A stretch of 21,795 bases of DNA. Source: JBPOJN01 sp052033505. Its GTDB lineage: Bacteria > UBA10199 > JACPAL01 > GCA-016699445. Every line of letters starts with the position of its first letter. The stretch's first letter is position 1. Shown here in pieces: positions 1 through 6,003 of the stretch. Under the pieces are notes generated by a model that worked only from the letters and a program-made list of their open reading frames with translations, was not told where the DNA came from and did no database searches. The stretch is from the NCBI GenBank assembly GCA_052033505.1, contig JBPOJN010000070.1:1-21795 (forward strand). The letters are read 5' to 3'. Position numbers and translations under genes: made by a program.

Positions 1-2
1 GA

Positions 3-86
3 CGTCACTCCGGTATCGCCAAAAACAGACCGGGAGCCTTTGCTATCGAACGCTTGAAGCTTTATCCCGACCGCGTCGCTGCTTGA
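3..86 (+). CDS. C-terminal tail of an unidentified gene (partial)
   Basis: One frame is open from the left edge to a TGA at 84-86 and reads as a plausible protein tail ending LKLYPDRVAA. The other two plus frames read less like protein. The fragment is about 27 residues, too short to assign to a family. It would converge on trmJ, whose stop is at 149, with 62 bp between the two ends. No terminator hairpin is visible in that gap. It may simply be a chance open frame. Confidence 0.3.
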   Translation, partial: RHSGIAKNRPGAFAIERLKLYPDRVAA

Positions 87-148
87 TCAACTCACCTTCG
101 TGTCCGATATGTGTGGAACTAATACAATTCGTTTAGAAATCGTGAAAA

Positions 149-937
149 TCAGTTTTGCTTCCGCGTCTTCCAATCGATCTGCCGGCAGACGCCGCGCATT
201 AAGCGGGCTTCGCGGCTGGTCAGGCGGGAGCGGCCGAAGATTTGGCGGAGACTACGCATCATATGGGGATTATTGTTGTCGTTTAAAAAACCGACCGTGG
301 TGAGTGAAGTTTCCAAGTGACGGAACATGCCTTCCAATTCTTCGACCTTCGCCAGATCGTCTTCGACGTGTTTCTTGCCGGGTCCTTGAAGAAAGGCCTT
401 CGTCTCCGGATCGATTTCGTTTTCGCTGACTTTGTCCAACCCCAATAACCCCTTCATGCGCAGCTCATAAGAAACGACCGCGACCGAGTGGGCGAGGTTG
501 AGTGAGGGAAAATCAGGGTTCGAAGGGATCATGGTGACGAGATGGCAGAACGACAGGTCTTCGTTTGTGAGTCCTCGTTCCTCGGCGCCGAAGAGAATGC
601 CGACTTTGGTCTTCAAAGGCATTTTCGGAAGCAGGTGAGGGAGGTCTACGAAATCCCGCCGATGACGGCCCGTTCTGCGGCTGGTGCCGATCAAATATCG
701 CATGTCCTTGGTCGCATCCTCGATCGTCTCAAAGACCTTTGCTTTCTTCAGCAAGTCCGCCGCCCCGACTGCCAGGCGCAAGGCTTCGGGATGCGTGGGC
801 AAGACAGTGGGGCGCACGACCGCGAGTTTTGAAAATCCCATGTTCTTTAAGACGCGCGCGGCGGAACCGATGTTACCGCCGTAACGGGGACGCACGAGGA
901 TGAAGGTTAAATCTTGAGGTCGTAAGATCGGTGGCAT
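149..937 (-). CDS. trmJ: tRNA (cytidine/uridine-32-2'-O-)methyltransferase TrmJ
   Basis: This is a SPOUT (SpoU-class) RNA 2'-O-ribose methyltransferase of 262 residues. TrmJ uses S-adenosylmethionine to methylate position 32 in the tRNA anticodon loop. The three SpoU motifs are present: NIGSAAR near residue 22 (catalytic Arg28), LFGAEERGLTNEDL near 115, and PSLNLAHSVAV near 144, which form the trefoil-knot cofactor site. The C-terminal extension with an LRQIFGRSRL helix and a final arginine-rich stretch matches TrmJ rather than TrmL or TrmH. The frame stays open upstream to 1351, but that part runs antisense through the acyl-CoA synthetase gene. ATG 937 (MPPILRPQDL) fits the family N-terminus and is the preferred start. 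The neighbouring synthetase starts only 24 bp away on the other strand. Confidence 0.9.
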   Translation of the reverse strand: MPPILRPQDLTFILVRPRYGGNIGSAARVLKNMGFSKLAVVRPTVLPTHPEALRLAVGAADLLKKAKVFETIEDATKDMRYLIGTSRRTGRHRRDFVDLPHLLPKMPLKTKVGILFGAEERGLTNEDLSFCHLVTMIPSNPDFPSLNLAHSVAVVSYELRMKGLLGLDKVSENEIDPETKAFLQGPGKKHVEDDLAKVEELEGMFRHLETSLTTVGFLNDNNNPHMMRSLRQIFGRSRLTSREARLMRGVCRQIDWKTRKQN

Positions 938-961
938 AGAGGATTTTCCAAAGGGTGATTC

Positions 962-2935
962 ATGGCGAATTCGACGGTAGATTCCAATACAAATTCCAAA
1001 ACAAATCCGATCCTGTGGAGACCCTACGGCGATTACATTGAAAAAAGCAACATTACGCGCTTCATGCGCAAGCACGGAATCGCTTCCTACGAAGATTTGA
1101 TCCGTAAATCTTCCTCCGACATCGAATGGTTCTGGGACGCGGCGTTGAAGGATCTGAGCGTCGAATGGTACGAACCCTACCGAAAAGTCGTCGAAGGCGG
1201 CCTGCCTTGGGCAAAATGGTTTTTGGGCGGGAAGTTGAATCTGATCCACAACGTCCTCGACCGGCACTTGCCGCGCTTGAACGGCAAGGCCGCGTTGATT
1301 TGGGAATCGGACGACGGAAAGTCGACGCAACTCACTTATGGGGAGCTCCATCGCCTGGTCGGGCGCGCGGCTTCCGGCCTTAAAAAATTAGGAATCACCA
1401 AAGGCGACCGCGTCGGCCTGTATTTGCCCATGATCCCTGAAATGGTCGTCGCTTTCCTGGCGACCCTGAAAATTGGCGCCGTCATCGTGCCGGTTTTTTC
1501 CGGATTTGGCGCTCAAGCGCTCGCGACGCGCATGAAGGATTCGGAAGCGAAAGTCCTTTTTACGGCGGATGGATCTTTGCGCCGCGGCAAAACCGTGGAA
1601 ATCAAGAAAGCGGCCGATAGCGCATTGGACGACCCCGCCAATGGCGGTGCACCCTCGGTCCGTCACGTCATCGTCGTGCACCGGCTCGGTACGGAAGTTC
1701 CTTTGAAAGCAGGTCGCGATATTCTGTGGAATGATTTCCTGAAGTCCGAAGACTGCGAAACCTTAAAGACGGACGCCGAAGACACGAGCCTGATCATTTA
1801 TACGTCCGGCACGACGGGGCGGCCGAAAGGCACGGTCCATACGCACGCCGGATGCCAGGCGCAGATGGCGAAGGAGCTGGGCTATTATTTCGACGTCAAA
1901 GAAAACGATGTCTTCTTCTGGGTCACCGACATCGGCTGGATGATGGGACCTTGGGAAATATTGGGCGTCCTGACGTTCGGCGCGACGGTCACGATCTTCG
2001 AAGGCGCGCCTGATTGGCCGGAGCCCGACCGCCTTTGGGAAATCGTCGACCGTCACAAGGTTACGCATCTGGGCATTTCACCCACAGCCGTGCGCCTCTT
2101 GATCAAGTCCGGAGTCGAGTGGACGCAACGTCGCGATCTTTCGTCGCTGCGCATTCTTGGATCGACCGGCGAGCCGTGGGATCCGGAATCGTACGCCTGG
2201 TTTTTCGAAAACGTCGGAGGCAAACGCTGTCCGATCATCAATATTTCAGGTGGCACCGAAATCATCGGATGCCATTTGGCGCCTTTGCCGATCCTGCCGC
2301 TAAAATCCTGCACGCTCGGAGGGCCTGGCTTAGGCATGGATGTGGACGTCTGGAGCGAAGAGGGGAAGAGTCTGCGCGGCGAAGTCGGTTACCTCGTCTG
2401 CAAAAAACCGGCGCCCTCGATGACTAAGGGTTTTTTGAACGATCCTCAGCGCTATCTCGATACGTACTTCGATCGTTGGCCGAATATCTGGAACCACGGC
2501 GATTGGGCTTATGTCGACGAAGACGGTTACTGGTATCTGCGCGGCCGCGCCGACGACACGATCAAGGTCGCCGGACGCCGTACTGGCCCCGCCGAGATCG
2601 AAGCGGCCTTGATCGAACACGCGGCTGTCTCCGAGGCGGCCGTGATCGGCGTGCCTCACGACGTGAAAGGCGAAGAAGTCGTGTGCTTCGCCGTGTTGAA
2701 GCCGGGACGCCAAGCCGATGAAGATTTGAGAAAAGAATTAAAAGAACAAGTCGTGCGGACGATGGGGAAAACGCTGACTCCCCGCGACGTGCGCTTCGTG
2801 AAAATGCTGCCTAAGACGCGTTCCGGAAAAATCGTGCGCGGTGCGATCAAGAAAAAATATTTAGGACAACCGATCGCCGATACGTCGTCGATCGAAAACT
2901 TGGACGCCCTGGAAGAAATCGGGCGGTCTCAATAA
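962..2935 (+). CDS. AMP-forming short-chain acyl-CoA synthetase (Acs/acetoacetyl-CoA synthetase-like)
   Basis: This 657-residue ANL-superfamily enzyme activates a carboxylic acid with ATP and transfers it to CoA. An ACAS-type N-terminal segment (about 40-110, WYEPYRKVVEGG) is followed by the ATP loop YTSGTTGRPKG (280-290), the hinge motif GRADDTIKVAGRRTGPAEIE (528-547) and the catalytic lysine in RSGKIVRG (Lys623). Length and layout fit acetyl-CoA synthetases. However, the A5 motif reads NISGGTEIIG, whereas acetate-specific Acs has DTWWQTETG. The tryptophan that shrinks the acetate pocket is therefore missing. The stretch GYLVCKKPAPSM also recalls acetoacetyl-CoA synthetases. Larger substrates such as propionate, a hydroxyacid or acetoacetate are possible. 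GGG at 953-955 can act as ribosome binding site for ATG 962. The gene is probably monocistronic, since a terminator follows. Confidence 0.88.
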   Translation: MANSTVDSNTNSKTNPILWRPYGDYIEKSNITRFMRKHGIASYEDLIRKSSSDIEWFWDAALKDLSVEWYEPYRKVVEGGLPWAKWFLGGKLNLIHNVLDRHLPRLNGKAALIWESDDGKSTQLTYGELHRLVGRAASGLKKLGITKGDRVGLYLPMIPEMVVAFLATLKIGAVIVPVFSGFGAQALATRMKDSEAKVLFTADGSLRRGKTVEIKKAADSALDDPANGGAPSVRHVIVVHRLGTEVPLKAGRDILWNDFLKSEDCETLKTDAEDTSLIIYTSGTTGRPKGTVHTHAGCQAQMAKELGYYFDVKENDVFFWVTDIGWMMGPWEILGVLTFGATVTIFEGAPDWPEPDRLWEIVDRHKVTHLGISPTAVRLLIKSGVEWTQRRDLSSLRILGSTGEPWDPESYAWFFENVGGKRCPIINISGGTEIIGCHLAPLPILPLKSCTLGGPGLGMDVDVWSEEGKSLRGEVGYLVCKKPAPSMTKGFLNDPQRYLDTYFDRWPNIWNHGDWAYVDEDGYWYLRGRADDTIKVAGRRTGPAEIEAALIEHAAVSEAAVIGVPHDVKGEEVVCFAVLKPGRQADEDLRKELKEQVVRTMGKTLTPRDVRFVKMLPKTRSGKIVRGAIKKKYLGQPIADTSSIENLDALEEIGRSQ

Positions 2936-2964
2936 CCTTCAACTTCCGAAACCTTCCGAGAAAT

Positions 2965-2996
2965 AAAAAAGGGCTCGATCTCTCGAGCCCTTTTTT
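2965..2996. terminator. Bidirectional intrinsic terminator
   Basis: A perfect 8-bp stem (GGGCTCGA/TCGAGCCC, loop TCTC) is flanked by six A on the left and six T on the right. These can extend the stem and give a U-tract on either strand. It lies between the convergent acyl-CoA synthetase (stop at 2935) and the RRM protein (stop at 3021), and should end both transcripts. Confidence 0.9.
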
Positions 2997-3020
2997 GAAA
3001 AAATACGATGTAAGAAATTA

Positions 3021-3488
3021 CTAGCGATTGCCGAAGTTGTCGTCATCGCCGAAACGACGTCCACCGCCGCCTCCGCGACCACCACGACCGCCGCCGCCAC
3101 CACCGCCGCCGCCGAAGTCCCCGCGACCACCGCCGCCGCCGAATCCACCGCGTCCGCCACCACGGCCACCGCCGAAGTCACCGCGTCCGCCGCCACCACC
3201 ACCGCCGCCGCCTCCTCCGAATCCGCGCGGGGCGCGGGCTTCTTCCGGCTTGGCTTCACTGACGACCACATTGCGGCCGCCCATGTCTTTTCCATTCAAA
3301 TCATTGATGGCTTTTTGAGCTTCTTCTTCCGTGGACATCTCTACGAAGGCAAAACCTTTCGATCGGCCCGAAAACTTATCCGTAATGATCCGCACCGATT
3401 CGATATTGCCGTGCGCGCTGAACGCCTGGCGCAGGTCGTCTTCCGTGGTGCTGAACGGAAGATTGCCCACATAGAGTCTTTTACCCAT
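3021..3488 (-). CDS. Glycine-rich RRM RNA-binding protein
   Basis: This 155-residue protein has one RNA recognition motif (about 3-79) and a low-complexity tail. RNP2 is LYVGNL (5-10) and RNP1 is KGFAFVEM (44-51), with the aromatic residues that stack on RNA in place. From about residue 90 the tail is long glycine runs broken by RG, RGG and GDFGG units, ending RRFGDDDNFGNR. Similar bacterial RRM proteins of cyanobacteria and proteobacteria are often cold-induced and bind single-stranded RNA. That role is known for relatives and not shown here. An AAGGAG ribosome site 7 bases before ATG 3488 fixes the start. An upstream in-frame start at 3521 would swallow this site. The poly-proline frame on the opposite strand is only its shadow. 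Confidence 0.93.
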   Translation of the reverse strand: MGKRLYVGNLPFSTTEDDLRQAFSAHGNIESVRIITDKFSGRSKGFAFVEMSTEEEAQKAINDLNGKDMGGRNVVVSEAKPEEARAPRGFGGGGGGGGGGGRGDFGGGRGGGRGGFGGGGGRGDFGGGGGGGGGRGGRGGGGGRRFGDDDNFGNR

Positions 3489-3822
3489 GGAGAGTCTCCT
3501 TAATTGGTTGATTGTACGCAAAAATTGACAAGATTTGGCTGCCTTGAGGTTATCTTCCGTGAGAGGGGATTTCGTATTCTCCTAAAGAATCTTTCGATCG
3601 CACAAACGTCAATCACTTAAATTCCAGTTTAACAGGTCTTTTTCAGAGTTCAACCACTTATTTCGTGGTAGGACCAAAATTATAAGCCTTCAGCGTGGGA
3701 TGTGTTCCACATTTTTGCAGACGCTTTAAAGACGCTTTGCGGCATTTCAGAGGCAGATTAGGACGCTTTTTGGAAACCCCAGACGTCTCCAGAGGCGATA
3801 ATAGGTTCGTATAGGTTAAAAC
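3489..3822. other. 334-bp intergenic region with direct repeats and small hairpins
   Basis: No convincing gene lies here. The region sits between two divergent genes, so it must hold promoters for both. Visible elements are: the ribosome site of the RRM gene; a TACAAT box on the minus strand about 25 bases before its ATG without a clear -35; a small inverted repeat ACCAC/GTGGT (3653-3669); a second imperfect one GTGGGA/TTCCAC near 3694-3709; a TATAAG box near 3681; and three copies of GACGCTTT (3720-3769). Confidence 0.6.
3720..3769 (+). repeat. Three direct repeats GACGCTTT upstream of the FlhB/SctU-like gene
   Basis: Exact copies of GACGCTTT stand at 3720-3727, 3731-3738 and 3762-3769. Start-to-start distances are 11 and 31 bp, close to one and three helical turns, so all three would face the same side of the DNA. 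They lie 54-103 bp before the ATG of the export-switch gene. A regulator-binding site is possible, but chance cannot be excluded. Confidence 0.4.
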
Positions 3823-4962
3823 ATGCCCGATTCGTCGCAGGAAAAAACAGAGCAGCCGACCTCCAAACGTCTCCGTGAGGCCAGGAAAAAAGGCCAGGTC
3901 TTTAAGAGTAAAGACTTGGAGGCCGTCTCCATCTTCATCGCGGTTTTTGCCGCCATCGCATTCACCTATCCGTACATGGCTTCCGAGCTTAAGAATTTCA
4001 TGACCGAAGCCTTTCGCATGGTCGCCCGCCCCGAGATCACGCTGGGAGACATGTATACCATTGGAAAGCTCGGATTTTTTTCGTTCCTCAAAGCCGTGGC
4101 GGCGCCGCTCTTAGCCGCTTTTGTGATCGCGGGCGTCGTTGGTTTTTTCCAGGTCGGACCGATTTTCTCCCTCGATCCTTTGAAACCTCAATTGAAGAAA
4201 TTGAACGTGATCGAGAATTTGAAAAACATGTTCAAGCCTAAAATGCTCGTCGAGCTCTTGAAAAACATCTTCAAGCTCGTGATCATTTTCATCCTCGCGT
4301 ATTCGGTCTTGAAGGGCATGCTCGAGCCGTTTTTGTTGACCGTGACCGCTCCGATCGAAGGAGCTTCGAAACTGGGTGGCATGGTCTTGGTCAAATTCCT
4401 GATCCGGTTTTTGTTGGTGTTCATGGCGGTCGCAGCCTTCGATCTTTTCCTGCAGCGGAAAGAGTACATCAAAAACCTGAAGATGACGAAGGACGAGGTG
4501 AAGCGCGAGTACAAGGAAGACGAAGGCGATCCGCACATCAAGGGTCATCGGAAGCAATTGCACATGGAAATGGCGATGGGGGGAGGTGCCCCTCAAAAGG
4601 TGAAGAACGCGGACGCGGTCATCACGAATCCGACGCACATCGCCATCGCGATCCAATACGACAAGAAAAACATGTCGGCGCCTCAGATCGTCGCAAAGGG
4701 CCAGAGACTACACGCCGAATACATCAAAGACTTAGCGAAGCAATACGAGGTGCCCATCATTCGAAATGTGCCTTTGGCTTGGTCGCTGTTGGAGCTGGAA
4801 GAGGAAGACGAGATTCCGGAAAAGCTTTATCTCGCCATCGCGGAGATACTGACGTTCGTCTATAAGTTGAGGCAGGAAAAAGAATCCGGTCGCCCTCGGA
4901 CGCCCGCGGTGAGCGCATCGCGTCCCGATGCGAATTCTACAGAGAATCGTCCTCGAGTTTAA
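3823..4962 (+). CDS. FlhB/SctU-family type III export switch protein
   Basis: This 379-residue inner-membrane protein belongs to the family that switches substrate class in flagellar and injectisome type III export. Residues 5-30 (EKTEQPTSKRLREARKKGQV) are the family N-terminal signature. Four hydrophobic segments follow near 33-52, 84-111, 145-168 and 187-210. The cytoplasmic domain carries DEVKREYKEDEGDPHIKGHR (224-243) and the self-cleavage motif NPTH (269-272, cut between Asn269 and Pro270). Residues 285-349 match the rest of the switch domain. GDPHIKGHRKQLH recalls injectisome SctU proteins, while the ending LYLAIAEILTFVYKL recalls FlhB, so I do not choose between them. The last 30 residues are a Ser/Pro/Arg-rich tail. 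No other flagellar or type III gene is in the window. The ribosome site is weak (AGG about 10 bases before ATG 3823). Confidence 0.9.
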   Translation: MPDSSQEKTEQPTSKRLREARKKGQVFKSKDLEAVSIFIAVFAAIAFTYPYMASELKNFMTEAFRMVARPEITLGDMYTIGKLGFFSFLKAVAAPLLAAFVIAGVVGFFQVGPIFSLDPLKPQLKKLNVIENLKNMFKPKMLVELLKNIFKLVIIFILAYSVLKGMLEPFLLTVTAPIEGASKLGGMVLVKFLIRFLLVFMAVAAFDLFLQRKEYIKNLKMTKDEVKREYKEDEGDPHIKGHRKQLHMEMAMGGGAPQKVKNADAVITNPTHIAIAIQYDKKNMSAPQIVAKGQRLHAEYIKDLAKQYEVPIIRNVPLAWSLLELEEEDEIPEKLYLAIAEILTFVYKLRQEKESGRPRTPAVSASRPDANSTENRPRV

Positions 4963-5745
4963 TTATTTCCCCTGCGCGTCGAGAGTTTTCATGACCACGC
5001 CCATGCGGTGAAGGGCGGTGACGTTTGTCATAACGGCGATCAGCAGGATGGCGCCAATCGTCATGAAATCCAGAGGGACGTTCCAGAAAATTCTCAAGAA
5101 ATGCGCGAAAATCGGGCTGAAGATGGAGCCAACGCCCAGATAGACGATGCGTTCCGGTCTTTGCATGAATCCGGATTTGACGTCGACGCCGACGCCTTCG
5201 CCGCGCGCGCGCGTATAGGAGACCATCATCGAGCCGATAAGTCCCAAGACCACGAATGGCAATATCCACGTATGACGGTAGTAGCTGGCGAGACCCAAGA
5301 AAATAACACCTTCGCTGAACCGGTCCATGACCGAGTCGAAAAACGCGCCGGCCTTCGAGGCTTGTCCCGTCAAGCGCGCGATCTGGCCGTCGAACATATC
5401 GAAGGTCGCGCCGAAGATCATGATCCAGCCGCCCGCGCCGACCATTCCCAAATGGAAGAAGTACGCCGAAAGGCAGGAAACAAAATAACCCGCTAAGGTG
5501 ATGACGTTGGGCGTGATGTGGAGGCGGATCATAAAGCGGGTGACGGGGGAGGTCAGCCAGTACCAATATTCTTTCAGGAACTTGGACAGGAACTTGGAGT
5601 GCTCTTTCAAGTCGACGTCGGTGTTCTTGGGACGGCGCCTGTAAGTGATCCAAAAGAAAAACAAGGCGGTCAATAGGACGATATTGAAGCCTAAGAGAGG
5701 ATAAAGAGAAACGCGTAAGGGATCGAGGCCGGCGAAAAGACTCAT
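4963..5745 (-). CDS. CDP-alcohol phosphatidyltransferase family membrane enzyme
   Basis: This 260-residue integral membrane protein would condense a CDP-diacylglycerol (or other CDP-alcohol) with an alcohol to make a phospholipid. The full catalytic signature D-x2-D-G-x2-A-R-x8-G-x3-D-x3-D is present: Asp116, Asp119, Gly120, Ala123, Arg124, Gly133, Asp137, Asp141. The aspartates bind metal and the substrate. A YTRARGEG stretch followed by MQRPER (about 177-199) resembles phosphatidylinositol-phosphate-synthase-like and related uncharacterised branches, so the head group cannot be named. A membrane helix at about 18-34 precedes a charged loop, and several helices follow. The start is uncertain: ATG 5745 is used here, and TTG 5763 would add six residues. 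Neither has a good ribosome site. Its stop abuts the stop of the FlhB/SctU-like gene with no gap. Confidence 0.88.
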   Translation of the reverse strand: MSLFAGLDPLRVSLYPLLGFNIVLLTALFFFWITYRRRPKNTDVDLKEHSKFLSKFLKEYWYWLTSPVTRFMIRLHITPNVITLAGYFVSCLSAYFFHLGMVGAGGWIMIFGATFDMFDGQIARLTGQASKAGAFFDSVMDRFSEGVIFLGLASYYRHTWILPFVVLGLIGSMMVSYTRARGEGVGVDVKSGFMQRPERIVYLGVGSIFSPIFAHFLRIFWNVPLDFMTIGAILLIAVMTNVTALHRMGVVMKTLDAQGK

Positions 5746-5793
5746 GCCCCACAAAAACGTCAAACGTCACGCTGTGTCAACAAGCATTCTTCA

Positions 5794-6003
5794 TTGACAG
5801 CCGCTGAAAAGCTTTGTTATTCGCGCCACACTTTGGAAAATTTCATTCACATCATCACGCAGCCGGACAACATTGCGATCGTCGTCATGATGATCGCGAC
5901 GGTCGTCTGCACCGGCGTCGCGTTCCGCGAAATGTGGATCAACGACAAGCTCATCAAAGACGGTAAGAAGGACGAAGTCTACAAGCGCATGACGAAGGTC
6001 TAG
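5794..6003 (+). CDS. Small single-helix membrane protein
   Basis: This is a predicted 69-residue protein of no family I can name with confidence. One hydrophobic helix (about 27-45, NIAIVVMMIATVVCTGVAF) is followed by a charged cytoplasmic-looking tail ending KDEVYKRMTKV. The pattern QPDNIAIV, helix, FREMWINDKLIKDGKKDEV reads like a real protein. I have a vague memory of similar small proteins near cytochrome genes in deltaproteobacteria, which I cannot confirm. The start is doubtful. No ATG or GTG precedes the helix, so TTG 5794 or TTG 5833 (starting just before ENFIHIITQPD) must serve, unless ATG 5887 inside the helix is used. Its stop (6001-6003) overlaps the convergent repeat-protein gene by 4 bp. 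Confidence 0.6.
   Translation: MTAAEKLCYSRHTLENFIHIITQPDNIAIVVMMIATVVCTGVAFREMWINDKLIKDGKKDEVYKRMTKV

Noticed and set aside
938..1351. N-terminal extension of the trmJ frame into the acyl-CoA synthetase gene
   Set aside because: It runs antisense through a clearly real gene and shows no SpoU-family sequence; ATG 937 fits the family start.
3028..3318. Poly-proline frame on the plus strand
   Set aside because: It is the antisense of the glycine tail of the RRM protein (GGC/GGT codons read as proline).
3576..3590. Hairpin ATTCT/AGAAT upstream of the RRM gene
   Set aside because: It is AT-only apart from one pair, has no T-tract, and is too weak to call a terminator or riboswitch.
4937..5770. 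277-residue minus-strand frame, arginine/histidine rich
   Set aside because: It is a shifted-frame shadow of the CDP-alcohol phosphatidyltransferase, which carries the full catalytic motif in its own frame.
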